Positions 35,213 through 43,818 of a stretch of DNA of 64,000 nucleotides are shown piece after piece. Under the pieces are notes generated by a model. It saw only the letters and a program-made list of their open reading frames with translations, did not search any database and was not told the origin of the DNA. Source of the stretch: Neobacillus bataviensis (GTDB lineage: Bacteria > Bacillota > Bacilli > Bacillales_B > DSM-18226); NCBI RefSeq assembly GCF_019969725.1, contig NZ_JAHXYW010000002.1:310001-374000 (forward strand), in the 5' to 3' direction. Numbering within the stretch: position 1 is the first letter of the stretch; the number at the start of each line of letters is the position of its first letter. Both the position numbers and the translations under genes were made by a program.

Positions 35213-36193
35213 ATGGCTGAAATTATTGCAGGTGTAGCGATGTCGCACAGCCCCATGATCATGACCAATGAAGCGGGCGCCGGTGAAAAAGGAAGGCGTT
35301 TTATTCAAACAGCAGCAGAAATGAAGAAGTGGCTGAAAAACGTTGGTGCAGATGTGATTGTATTGGTTTCCGATGACCATTTTAATAGTTATTTCTACGA
35401 CCATATGCCGTCCTTTACGATTGGCATTGGCGAATGTGAAGGCTGGGGAGACTGGCAGCTGCCGAAATACAAAATTCCTGTACAGCAAGAACTAGCAAAA
35501 CATATTCTCCATACGAGTTTAGAGAAAAATGTTGATTTTGCCTTCACATTAAAAATGAAGGTGGACCATGGTCATACACAAGGAGTCTATTTTTTAAATC
35601 CTGATCTTGGAATCCCGGTTGTTCCTATTGCCGTGAATACCTCTGCACCGCCGCTGCCGACTATGGACCGCTGTTTCCAGCTGGGAGAAGTTATCCGTGG
35701 TGCGATCGAATCATGGGATTCTGATAAAAAGGTTGCGATTGTTGCTTCGGGCGGATTATCTCATTGGGTGCCGATTCCAAAGATAGAGAGTGAAAAACCA
35801 GAAGATCAATTTTTGATTAATGTTTTAAAGAATGGCCGCCAGGAAATTGACCAGCTGGATGAATATTTAAAATTACGGGAAACCAATGTAACCCGAATTA
35901 AATCAGGTCCAGTTAATGAGCAAATTGACCGAGAGTTTTTACGCTTAGTGACTGAGAAAGATTATTCCGGTTTACGAAGCTGGAGTGCTGCATTTATTGA
36001 AGAGCATCTAGGAAATGGCGGGCAGGAAATCCGCAACTGGCTGGTCCTGCTAGGGGTGCTGCAAGGGTTTGAAGCGGACGTGGCCTGTTATGAGCCGATT
36101 CCGGAATGGGTGACAGGCATGGCGATTGTTCAGTTCTCGCAGCCAGTAAATCAAAAGTCTAGTAAATCATCAGAATATGAAGTGAGTATTTAA
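35213..36193 (+). CDS. Class III extradiol ring-cleavage dioxygenase (LigB/MhpB-like)
   Basis: This 326-residue, non-haem Fe(II) dioxygenase opens a catechol ring next to the hydroxyls. Expected iron ligands are His12 in AMSHSP, His56 in SDDHFN and the Glu in NGGQEIRNW. The catalytic His region GGLSHW is present. The ATG at 35213 is preferred to GTG 35204 because AAAGGAAGTGG precedes it. Gene context suggests 2,3-dihydroxyphenyl-type substrates, but the ring substituent is unknown. Confidence 0.9.
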   Translation: MAEIIAGVAMSHSPMIMTNEAGAGEKGRRFIQTAAEMKKWLKNVGADVIVLVSDDHFNSYFYDHMPSFTIGIGECEGWGDWQLPKYKIPVQQELAKHILHTSLEKNVDFAFTLKMKVDHGHTQGVYFLNPDLGIPVVPIAVNTSAPPLPTMDRCFQLGEVIRGAIESWDSDKKVAIVASGGLSHWVPIPKIESEKPEDQFLINVLKNGRQEIDQLDEYLKLRETNVTRIKSGPVNEQIDREFLRLVTEKDYSGLRSWSAAFIEEHLGNGGQEIRNWLVLLGVLQGFEADVACYEPIPEWVTGMAIVQFSQPVNQKSSKSSEYEVSI

Positions 36194-36208
36194 TAAGGAG
36201 CGATTGGA

Positions 36209-37096
36209 ATGACAATTTGGACAGATTTAGCGGATGTTGAATATAAACTCTATTATTTAGATGCCAATGGAATCAAAACAAGAGTAATGGAAGCGGGCAC
36301 TGGTGAACCTCTGATTTTACTTCATGGCACTGGGGGACATATCGAGGCTTATGCTAGAAATATGAAGGGTCTGAGTGAACATTTTCGCGTTATCAACATT
36401 GATATGGTAGGACATGGCTTCACCGATAAACCAGATCGTCAGTATGGAATTGACTATTATAGTGATCACTTATTATGGGTGATTCAGGCACTGGATTTAA
36501 AGCAAGTCTATCTGTCTGGTGAATCATTAGGAGGCTGGGTGGCCGCCTGGTTTGCGGCTGAGCATCCGGAATATGTAAAAGCGATGGTCCTGAATACTCC
36601 TGGGAATGTGAACAACAAGCCTGAAGTGATGCAAAGATTAAAAGATTCGACTTTAAAAGCTGTTCTTGAAGCAAACTATGAAAATGTAAAAACTAGGCTT
36701 GAGTGGTTAATGTATGACAAGAGCCAAGTTACCGAAGAATTAATCGACACCCGCTATAAAATTTATACCCAGCCGTCTTACCAAAAAGCGGTACACCATA
36801 TCGTCTGCTTGCAGGATATCGAAGTACGAAAGCAATACAGCTGGGACCCATCATGGTGCGGCAAAATCAATGTTCCTACTTTATTGGCTTGGACAGACCA
36901 TGATCCGACTTCAACCGTTGAGGAAGCTAAACCAATTCAAGACATGATTCCAAATAGCGAATTAGTTGTCATCAAAGATGCCGGGCACTGGCCGCAATGG
37001 GAAAAACCAGAAGAGTTTAACCGCATTTTAACAGACTTTCTTTTAAAGAATCAGGCGAACAATAAGGAAGAAGCAAATCTTGTAACGAATAAATAA
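36209..37096 (+). CDS. Alpha/beta hydrolase, predicted meta-cleavage C-C hydrolase (MhpC/BphD-like)
   Basis: The 295 residues have LLHGTGGHIEAYARN (oxyanion), nucleophile elbow SGESLGGW, the catalytic Asp in WTDHDPTSTV and His in DAGHWPQWEKPEEF. These are typical of C-C bond hydrolases acting on the ring-opened product to release a dienoate and a carboxylic acid. It sits 15 bases after the dioxygenase gene with AAGGAGCG before the ATG. Confidence 0.9.
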   Translation: MTIWTDLADVEYKLYYLDANGIKTRVMEAGTGEPLILLHGTGGHIEAYARNMKGLSEHFRVINIDMVGHGFTDKPDRQYGIDYYSDHLLWVIQALDLKQVYLSGESLGGWVAAWFAAEHPEYVKAMVLNTPGNVNNKPEVMQRLKDSTLKAVLEANYENVKTRLEWLMYDKSQVTEELIDTRYKIYTQPSYQKAVHHIVCLQDIEVRKQYSWDPSWCGKINVPTLLAWTDHDPTSTVEEAKPIQDMIPNSELVVIKDAGHWPQWEKPEEFNRILTDFLLKNQANNKEEANLVTNK

Positions 37097-37146
37097 GGCT
37101 GACCAACTTTGTTCTGACAACCAAACTGCAAATCTCGCAGTTAATG

Positions 37147-37213
37147 AAAAAGCACTATTTAATTGATTCAATTGGCTTGTATAATCACTGAATCTTTGAA
37201 TAGTGCTCTTTTT
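37147..37213 (+). other. Large hairpin inside the aromatic operon
   Basis: AAAAAGCACTATT pairs with AATAGTGCTCTTTTT, with an inner GATTCA / TGAATC stem, in the 146-base gap before the hydratase gene. The outer arm ends in a T-run, so it may be a partial terminator or an RNA-processing site. Confidence 0.6.
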
Positions 37214-37242
37214 GTACATTTTTATAGAGAGAGGTTTTTTCA

Positions 37243-38034
37243 ATGACTAACCATGTAGCATCTCGAGTAGACCAGGCATATAAGCATTTGCTTCTAGCAG
37301 AAGCGGAGAAGCAAATGGTCACGCCGCTTACGGATTTGTATCCGGATATGACTGTTGAGGAGGCATATTATGTTCAAATCAAATCAATAGATCAGAAAGT
37401 CCGGGCTGGACAGCAGATCGTCGGTAAAAAAATTGGTCTAACTTCCTTTGCGATGCAGAAGCTGTTAGGCGTAGACCAGCCGGATTATGGACATTTATTG
37501 GATCGGATGGATGTGGCGAATAATGGCATTATTTCACTAAATGAGCTTTTTCAGCCAAAAGTAGAAGCGGAAATTGCTTTCGTCCTTCGAAAAGATTTGC
37601 AAGGTCCATCCGTCACACTGGAGGACGTGTTAGAGGCGACAGACTATTTTGTACCTGCCTTAGAAATAGTCGACAGCCGCATTGTAGACTGGAGAATTAA
37701 ATTGCAGGACACGATTGCGGACAATGCTTCCTGTGGTCTCTATGTTTTAGGGGATGAAAAGTTTTCGATGACAGATTTGGATTTAACCCAAATCGAAATG
37801 AAACTTTTTCGAAATGGAGAGTTGATGAATACAGGCTATGGCTCTGACGTATTAGGGCATCCGGCCGCTTGTGTCGCCTGGCTGGCGAATAAATTATCAG
37901 AGTATAATGTCATTTTGAAGGCCGGCGAAGTTATTTTATCCGGAGCATTATCAGCAGCTATTGCGGCTGAAAAAGGAGATCGGTTCACTGCCGGTTTTAC
38001 CGGTTTAGGAAAAGTGGAAGTTACATTTAAATAA
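37243..38034 (+). CDS. 2-keto-4-pentenoate hydratase (MhpD-like)
   Basis: This 263-residue enzyme of the fumarylacetoacetate hydrolase superfamily adds water to 2-hydroxypenta-2,4-dienoate to give 4-hydroxy-2-oxopentanoate. Motifs are KKIGLTSFAMQKLLG, QPKVEAEIAFVL (metal Glu pair), PALEIVDSRI and AAIAAEKGDRFTAGF. The ATG follows GAGAGAGG. The next enzymes (aldolase, acetaldehyde dehydrogenase) are not adjacent. Confidence 0.93.
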   Translation: MTNHVASRVDQAYKHLLLAEAEKQMVTPLTDLYPDMTVEEAYYVQIKSIDQKVRAGQQIVGKKIGLTSFAMQKLLGVDQPDYGHLLDRMDVANNGIISLNELFQPKVEAEIAFVLRKDLQGPSVTLEDVLEATDYFVPALEIVDSRIVDWRIKLQDTIADNASCGLYVLGDEKFSMTDLDLTQIEMKLFRNGELMNTGYGSDVLGHPAACVAWLANKLSEYNVILKAGEVILSGALSAAIAAEKGDRFTAGFTGLGKVEVTFK

Positions 38035-38047
38035 AGGGGGTCCTTAT

Positions 38048-39358
38048 ATGGATCAAAAGAAAACCAATAGTGCGAAAATCTCGAAAAAAGCGTGGGTCAT
38101 TATTTTACTTTTATTCTTATTGACGGTCATCAGTAATGCCGATAAGGCGATTATCGGCTTTGCGTCTGTTCCAATTATGAAGGAATTAGGACTGAATCCG
38201 GAGCAATGGGGCGTTGTCGGCAGTGGATTCTTTTTACTTTATTCTCTTTCCGCTGTTCTCGTAGGAGCACTTGCCGATAAGATTGGAACCCGAAAAGTAA
38301 TCGCCGGGATGGCAGCTATTTGGGCCCTTGTTCAGTTTTCCACTGTATTTGTTTCAAGCTTTACATATTTATTGATTACGAGGATCATTTTAGGGGCAGG
38401 GGAAGGACCTTCCTATTCATTAGCGATGACGGCGGCATCTAAATGGCTGCCAAAGGAAAAACTCGGTATCGGTTTAACCTTGGTATCAATCGGCGGCCCT
38501 CTTGGTGTAGCGATTTCCGCTCCGATCTTAATGCACCTTATTTTAAACTATGGATGGCGCTCTGCCTTTATTGCAACGGGAATTGTCGGTGCAATCTGGA
38601 TTGTCATGTGGTTATGGCTGGCAAAAGAGAAAGCGGTTCAGCCTGTAGCAGCATCTGACTCCAAAGGTGATGCTGTAGTGACAAAAGTCATTCTTGAGTC
38701 AAAATTTACTTCCGTATTGTTCTCGAAAAATTTTATTCTCATTGCTTTATGTGGTTTTGCTACTTATTGGTCATTCACGATTGGACTAAACTGGCTGCCG
38801 AACTACCTTCAGAATGTTCGAAAATTAAGTCCGGAAACATTAAAGATTGTTGTTTCTTTACCTTGGATCATGATTACTATTTCGCAGATTGTTTTTTCTT
38901 CGGTTTCGGACCGGCTTTTTCATAAAACGAAAAGTGTGGTCAAGGGGCGGGTATTTGTTTTAGGGCCAGTTATGCTGGCAGGTGCAGTTTGCTACACTTT
39001 AGGAACCTTTGCAAGCTCGAACATTATGGCGATTGTGTTACTATCTTTGGGATTAACCTTTGGATGTATTACCTTAGTGCTTGGACCAGCCATTTTGGTG
39101 GAGTTAGTTTCCAAAAAGCATCAAGGTAAAATTCAAGGTTGGTTTATGGCGTTGACTTCCTTAGGCGGGATTGTTGGACCATATGTAACAGGTTATCTTG
39201 TTCAACATTCATCCAATCCAGCGGCAGGATTCCACCATTCCTTCCAGGTTTGTGGTTTGATTCTTCTTGTGTTCGGCGGGCTGGTTTGGCTTGCTGTAAG
39301 GCCAAAGAAATCTGAAAATGCCTCACAAGGATTGATGACAGAAAAATTATCAAGTTAA
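38048..39358 (+). CDS. MFS permease of the aromatic operon
   Basis: This 436-residue, 12-helix transporter opens with SNADKAIIGFASVPIMKELG and has LVGALADKIGTRKVIAG (motif A). GAGEGPSYSLAMTAASKWLP resembles the anion:cation symporter branch (aromatic-acid or sugar-acid uptake). It is 13 bases after the hydratase and ends at a strong terminator, so uptake of the pathway substrate is the likely role. Confidence 0.88.
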   Translation: MDQKKTNSAKISKKAWVIILLLFLLTVISNADKAIIGFASVPIMKELGLNPEQWGVVGSGFFLLYSLSAVLVGALADKIGTRKVIAGMAAIWALVQFSTVFVSSFTYLLITRIILGAGEGPSYSLAMTAASKWLPKEKLGIGLTLVSIGGPLGVAISAPILMHLILNYGWRSAFIATGIVGAIWIVMWLWLAKEKAVQPVAASDSKGDAVVTKVILESKFTSVLFSKNFILIALCGFATYWSFTIGLNWLPNYLQNVRKLSPETLKIVVSLPWIMITISQIVFSSVSDRLFHKTKSVVKGRVFVLGPVMLAGAVCYTLGTFASSNIMAIVLLSLGLTFGCITLVLGPAILVELVSKKHQGKIQGWFMALTSLGGIVGPYVTGYLVQHSSNPAAGFHHSFQVCGLILLVFGGLVWLAVRPKKSENASQGLMTEKLSS

Positions 39359-39370
39359 GCATTTCCATTT

Positions 39371-39403
39371 GAGAACCTTGATTTCGAATCAAGGTTCTTT
39401 TTC
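39371..39403 (+). terminator. Terminator of the aromatic operon
   Basis: AGAACCTTGATT pairs perfectly with AATCAAGGTTCT across TCG, followed by TTTT. Confidence 0.93.
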
Positions 39404-39474
39404 GTTTATTTGAAATCGTATAGGGAAATATAATTGAGTGTTAAAGATTTTATTTTTTGAGGCAGGGAGAAAAT

Positions 39475-39915
39475 ATGTTTTCATTACGAGGGGATGCACA
39501 TAAAGTTTTTCTTCGCTTGAAAAAAATAATGGATCATGGACATGCTGTCAAAGACATGAAGGAACTTATTGAAATAGAAGAAATTCAAAAGCTATACAGG
39601 GCGCTTGACAGCAGTGCATTAAAATTAATTTTTTACCGCATGACAAAAGAAAAGAACGGTTCCGGTTTTATTCCTATCCTTGTTTCAGCGGTACCATGGT
39701 TAATGCTTTTATTTTCAAAGCAATTATCGGAATTTCTTTTTCATGATGGCAGTTTGCTATGGCTTGTCTTCAGTTTCCTTTATATTTTTGCCGTGGCTGC
39801 CAGTGTCATTCTTCATTTTCGTGAAAAAGCATGGGCCGCCTTTCATATGGAAATCATTAAGGACATATTAAATGAAAGAAAAGAACAAGAAAGTTTGGGA
39901 CATTCGTCAGTGTAA
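39475..39915 (+). CDS. Small membrane protein of unknown function
   Basis: This 146-residue protein has a charged N-terminal helical part (HAVKDMKELIEIEEIQKLYRA) and two membrane segments (FIPILVSAVPWLMLLF, LLWLVFSFLYIFAVAASVIL). The ATG at 39475 follows GGCAGGGAG. No family is recognised. Confidence 0.7.
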   Translation: MFSLRGDAHKVFLRLKKIMDHGHAVKDMKELIEIEEIQKLYRALDSSALKLIFYRMTKEKNGSGFIPILVSAVPWLMLLFSKQLSEFLFHDGSLLWLVFSFLYIFAVAASVILHFREKAWAAFHMEIIKDILNERKEQESLGHSSV

Positions 39916-39951
39916 TGTCTCTTTTTGATTTTCGATTCCTATTGTAAATCC

Positions 39952-39960
39952 TGCTATAAT
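39952..39960 (+). promoter_or_regulatory. Extended -10 promoter element
   Basis: TGCTATAAT is an exact TGnTATAAT extended -10, 62 bases before the epimerase GTG. A weak -35 (TTCGAT) lies 18 bases upstream. Confidence 0.5.
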
Positions 39961-40021
39961 TAAGGCATGAAAACGCTTAAAAGGGCTATCGCTGAAAAAA
40001 ATAAGCAGGGGGAGATTTTTG

Positions 40022-40891
40022 GTGAAATCTGCGTTAATTCTTGGGGGAACACAGTTTGTTGGGAAAAGATTAGTCCAATTATTGTTAGATGAAGGAATTG
40101 AGGTAACCATTGCGACAAGGGGAAAGACACCCGATTCCTTTGGTGATCAAGTATCAAGGTTGAAAATTAGCCGAGAGGATGCCGGTTCTTTACATAAAGC
40201 CTTCCAAGGAAAGAAATGGGATGTTGTCTTTGATCAAACATGCTATTCTTCCCAGGAGGCTTCCGATACGTTGCAAGCATTATCTGGGAAAATTCGAAAA
40301 TACATATTTACATCCAGCCAGGCAGTCTATGATTTTGGGACCAAGCATAAGGAAGAAAACTTTAATCCCCTAGAGTTTAACCCATTGTTAAAAACTAGAG
40401 GCGAGTATATCGGTTATGTAGGTTACCAAGAAGCAAAGCGGGCAGCCGAAGCCGTTCTTTTTCAAAATGCAGAAGTTCCCGTTACAGCCGTCCGCTTTCC
40501 GATTATTATCGGAAAAGATGATTATACCAATCGTTTAAAATTCCATGTGGACCATGTCAAAGAGGGGAAAGCGATGTTCATCGAGAATCCAGATTTGCGC
40601 TATAGTTTTATAGATTCAGAAGAAGCGGCAACGTTTTTATTCAGTATGGCAAAGTCTGATTTTCATGGAGGCATAAACCCTGGATCTAGCGAGGACATAA
40701 GTTTAAAAGAATTGGTAACGTTAATTGAAGACCTGACTTCAACAGAGGCAATTTTACAAAAGGATGGAGATCCATCACCATACAATTTGCCTGGTTCATG
40801 GTCTGTCGATACTAGTTTTGCCCGTTCACTAGGGCATAACTTTATATCATTGGATCAATTATTAAACCGATTAATCCATTACTATGAATAG
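40022..40891 (+). CDS. NAD-dependent epimerase/dehydratase-like protein
   Basis: This 289-residue extended short-chain dehydrogenase-like protein has the N-terminal ALILGGTQFVGKRLVQLL nucleotide fold, TSSQAVYDFG (catalytic Ser strand) and GYVGYQEAKRAAE, where the YxxxK pair is YQEAK. The GTG start follows AGGGGGAG. The substrate is unknown. It shares a probable transcript with the VanZ-like gene 12 bases downstream. Confidence 0.82.
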   Translation: MKSALILGGTQFVGKRLVQLLLDEGIEVTIATRGKTPDSFGDQVSRLKISREDAGSLHKAFQGKKWDVVFDQTCYSSQEASDTLQALSGKIRKYIFTSSQAVYDFGTKHKEENFNPLEFNPLLKTRGEYIGYVGYQEAKRAAEAVLFQNAEVPVTAVRFPIIIGKDDYTNRLKFHVDHVKEGKAMFIENPDLRYSFIDSEEAATFLFSMAKSDFHGGINPGSSEDISLKELVTLIEDLTSTEAILQKDGDPSPYNLPGSWSVDTSFARSLGHNFISLDQLLNRLIHYYE

Positions 40892-40903
40892 GGTTATCCA
40901 GTT

Positions 40904-41494
40904 ATGAAAAACCGGTTGCTATGGTTATCGTTAGGAATATCTCAGATTCTCTTTTTGGTTTTATTGCCGGTTTGGTTAAAACTCTTGGCCTATCTTCACC
41001 CTGTTGTTTTAGTGGTTGTATGGGCCTGCGTGACAATGCTGGTGTTTTTCTTGGTTTATTTAATAGGAAAAGGGACAATAACAGTACCTAGTCTTCTTAT
41101 CAAGTCTGTCATGTGTATGTATAGCTTGGGCTTATTCATATTGTTATTCTTCCGGCCCTCGAATCAAGAGTATAAACAAATTAACTTGATGCCTTTTAGA
41201 ACAATCCTAGGATTTTTTTCAGGAGATGCACATTTCCTAGTTGCCTTCTACAATATTACCGCGAATATATTGTTATTCGTTCCTTATGGTGTTGCGGCGT
41301 ACTTACTAAACAAACGTCCTTCGAAGGTGAAATTGATTTCCTTTCCTATTCTTTCTATTTCGCTGATTGAAGCGGCGCAGTACTTTACAAAACGCGGAAG
41401 TATGGATATTGACGATTTTATTTTAAATGTGCTCGGGGTGGGGATTGGCTATTTGCTGCATCCAATTATTCAAAAAGTTGTGGTTGTAAAATAA
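40904..41494 (+). CDS. VanZ family membrane protein
   Basis: This 196-residue protein has about five membrane segments. INLMPFRTIL, YNITANILLFVPYG and the C-terminal SLIEAAQYFTKRGSMDIDDF and LNVLGVGIGY are classical VanZ-like motifs. VanZ confers low-level teicoplanin resistance in enterococci, but most VanZ-like proteins have no known role. Confidence 0.9.
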   Translation: MKNRLLWLSLGISQILFLVLLPVWLKLLAYLHPVVLVVVWACVTMLVFFLVYLIGKGTITVPSLLIKSVMCMYSLGLFILLFFRPSNQEYKQINLMPFRTILGFFSGDAHFLVAFYNITANILLFVPYGVAAYLLNKRPSKVKLISFPILSISLIEAAQYFTKRGSMDIDDFILNVLGVGIGYLLHPIIQKVVVVK

Positions 41495-41520
41495 AAGAAG
41501 CGTGGCATTCACGCTTCCTG
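41493..41520. terminator. Terminator between the VanZ-like and YjcZ genes
   Basis: GAAGCGTG pairs with CACGCTTC across 5 bases. The T-rich flank (TTTTATTTT) is on the leftward strand, so it mainly ends the YjcZ gene. Confidence 0.7.
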
Positions 41521-41551
41521 TTGCTTACATGTACGAATCTTTTTTATTAGA

Positions 41552-41638
41552 TTAGTACATGAATGATGCACCCACAATAATTAAAAGGATGAAAAGCACA
41601 ACGATTAAGGCAAAGTTTGAGCGATGTCCGTCTGACAT
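41552..41638 (-). CDS. YjcZ family sporulation miniprotein
   Basis: This 28-residue peptide is a short polar head (MSDGHRSN) followed by one hydrophobic helix FALIVVLFILLIIVGASF, the signature of YjcZ/YosA-type sporulation proteins. The ATG is preceded by AAAGGAGGT at nine bases. A longer frame exists but the ribosome site fixes this start. Confidence 0.85.
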   Translation of the reverse strand: MSDGHRSNFALIVVLFILLIIVGASFMY

Positions 41639-41743
41639 ATGGAATCTACCTCCTTTTTCACAAGGTAGTACATCATATGCCGAACTACGTGGTTTGTAAT
41701 GGACAGGCATGGATTTTTTTATAAAAAAGGAGAGACTCAATCG

Positions 41744-42586
41744 ATGAAAGAAGGGACTTTTAATGGCCATAATGGAGTGGAGCTTCATTATCGGGTTTTG
41801 AAACCGAAGACGATCCCAAAAGCAGCCATGATTTTAGTACATGGGCATGGTGACCATAGTGGGGGCTTGGAAAACATAAGTACTAGATTGGTGGAAAATG
41901 ATTATATTGTTTATGCCTATGATCAGCGCGGCCATGGAAAAAGTTCGGGTAAGAGGGGCTTTATTCGGATCTGGGAGGAATACAAAGTTGATTTAGATAA
42001 GTTTCGCAGGATGGTAGTTTCCAAGTTTCCCAATCTGCCATTGTTTATTCTTGGTCATAGCTTAGGCGGGGTTGTAACACTTGATTATGTATTAGATCAT
42101 GGTACCAATCTTGCAGGGGTTATTGCTATTGCCCCGGCGATTTCCTACGAAGCGACTAGATCGGAAAGGCTGCTGATATCTCTAATGGGTAAGCTTAAAC
42201 CGGATTTTAGTATTGTAAAACCTGGGGATATTAATAGGTTAACTCGAGACCCGGATATGATTGACAAACTTAATTCTGACGTATTGCGACATGATACGGT
42301 AACACCTGGACTGGGACGAGGGTTAATGCTGACAGTAGAGCGTTTAACAAAAGAAGCAAGCTCTATAAATCTGCCTTTTCTGCTGCAGTTTGGGTTAGAA
42401 GATGAAATAACTCCCCCCGATAAGCTGAAACAATTCTTTGAGTCTGTCGCTTCCCAGAACAAACAGAAATTAGAATATCCAGCCATGCGGCACCGTCCGT
42501 TTGATGACGAAGGACGGGAACAGTTTTTGGAAGACCTTATTGGTTGGCTGGAAAGGCAAACTGGGGAGGAACATGTTGTGCTTTAA
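41744..42586 (+). CDS. Alpha/beta hydrolase, monoacylglycerol-lipase/S33-like
   Basis: This is a 280-residue serine hydrolase with VHGHGDHSGGLENI (HG oxyanion), DQRGHGKSSG, nucleophile elbow LGHSLGGVV, the Asp near GLEDEITPP and His in AMRHRPFDDEGRE. It resembles lysophospholipase/monoglyceride lipase (Hydrolase_4). The ATG at 41744 follows AAAGGAGAG. The substrate is unknown, probably a lipid ester. Confidence 0.87.
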   Translation: MKEGTFNGHNGVELHYRVLKPKTIPKAAMILVHGHGDHSGGLENISTRLVENDYIVYAYDQRGHGKSSGKRGFIRIWEEYKVDLDKFRRMVVSKFPNLPLFILGHSLGGVVTLDYVLDHGTNLAGVIAIAPAISYEATRSERLLISLMGKLKPDFSIVKPGDINRLTRDPDMIDKLNSDVLRHDTVTPGLGRGLMLTVERLTKEASSINLPFLLQFGLEDEITPPDKLKQFFESVASQNKQKLEYPAMRHRPFDDEGREQFLEDLIGWLERQTGEEHVVL

Positions 42587-42690
42587 ACAACTTTCATTTA
42601 CCGTGGGAGAGCGTATTTTGACATTAGGGTAAATGAATAGGCGTTTCATTGCCCGAGGGAGTACTTTTTACTTCATCCCGGGCAATGAAC

Positions 42691-43818
42691 CTACCAATCA
42701 TCATTTGTATTGTCTTCTAAACCTTTTTCCCTAACCGTTTCAAATAACACAGCAACACCTATTCCGCCGCCGCTTCCGATCGCAGCGAGAACATATTTTA
42801 CTCCATGTCTTCTTTGGACTTCATAGAAAAGCCGAGTGACCAAAATAGCACCAGAGGCGCCGTAGGGGTGGCCGACCGTTAACGCACCGCCGCCCAGATT
42901 CAATTTTTCATAGGGAATGGAGAGTTCTTGTGAACAAGCAACCATTTTTGAGGCAAAAGCTTCATTGATTTCAAACAAATCAATGTCTTCGACAGTGAGC
43001 CCATTTCTATTTAATAATGTTTGGATTGCTGGTATGGGTGCTGCCCCTGGATAAAAGGGATGGACCCCGGCAACCTGACTGTCAACAAAGCGAAGCACGG
43101 GTATGAAGCCGCGAGCACGAGCGGTTTCCTCCTCCATTACCACCACTGCAGCAGCCCCGTCATTAATTCCACAGCTGTTGCCCGCTGTAACGGTACCATT
43201 CTCAAAAATCGGTTTGGCTCTTCTAAGCAAAGCTTCCATGTTCCTCTTTTTAAAAAACTCTTCATCATTGCTCCATTGTTCAACGGGGACGATTTCCTCC
43301 GCAAAAATTCCTTTCTCAAACGCTTCCCAGCTGCGTTCAAAGCTTAGAAAGGCATATTCATCCTGGAGTTCTTTCGATATTCCATATTTTTTGGCGACCA
43401 TTTCCGCCGCCTCGAGCATGTCAGGATCCCCAATGCTGTCAGGAGAGAAGCGGGCCCGTTTTTCAAAGTGGGAGGTACTGGAGCTTTCAACACCACCAGC
43501 GATATAGCACGATCCTGCACCGCCTTGAATGAAATAACAGGCTAGCCGGATGGCCTCAAGACCAGCACTGCATTGCCGGTCCAGCATCAAACCTGGGATT
43601 GAAAGAGGAAGACCTGCTGCCAGCGCGGATAACCGGCCGATATTTCCTCCAGGCCCCGTAACATTGCCTAATATCACGTCATCAACGTTTTCACCAAGTC
43701 CGTCAGCTAAATGGCTGAGGATGGGAGCTGTCAATTCCTGTGGTTCTAGGCAATGCAGCATTCCATTTTTTTTTCCAACCGGTGTTCGTTTTGCACGGAC
43801 AATGACTGCTCGTTTAAT
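42691..43818 (-). CDS. Thiolase family acetyltransferase (YhfS-like) with apparent ATT start
   Basis: This is a 375-residue thiolase. The N-terminal strand RAVIVRAKRTPVGK is typical but lies upstream of the first ATG/GTG/TTG in the frame (ATG 43761). The only possible initiator is ATT at 43818, preceded six bases upstream by GAGGTGA and overlapping the acyl-CoA ligase stop (ATTAA). Catalytic features are the nucleophile in LDRQCSAGLEA, the EINEAFA loop, GGGALTVGHPYGASG, and the C-terminal AIGSGGGIGVA, where the usual second Cys (CxG) is Ser/Gly. Gene order thiolase/ligase/bioY matches B. subtilis yhfS-yhfT-yhfU. Acyl substrate unknown. Confidence 0.85.
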   Translation of the reverse strand: MKRAVIVRAKRTPVGKKNGMLHCLEPQELTAPILSHLADGLGENVDDVILGNVTGPGGNIGRLSALAAGLPLSIPGLMLDRQCSAGLEAIRLACYFIQGGAGSCYIAGGVESSSTSHFEKRARFSPDSIGDPDMLEAAEMVAKKYGISKELQDEYAFLSFERSWEAFEKGIFAEEIVPVEQWSNDEEFFKKRNMEALLRRAKPIFENGTVTAGNSCGINDGAAAVVVMEEETARARGFIPVLRFVDSQVAGVHPFYPGAAPIPAIQTLLNRNGLTVEDIDLFEINEAFASKMVACSQELSIPYEKLNLGGGALTVGHPYGASGAILVTRLFYEVQRRHGVKYVLAAIGSGGGIGVAVLFETVREKGLEDNTNDDW

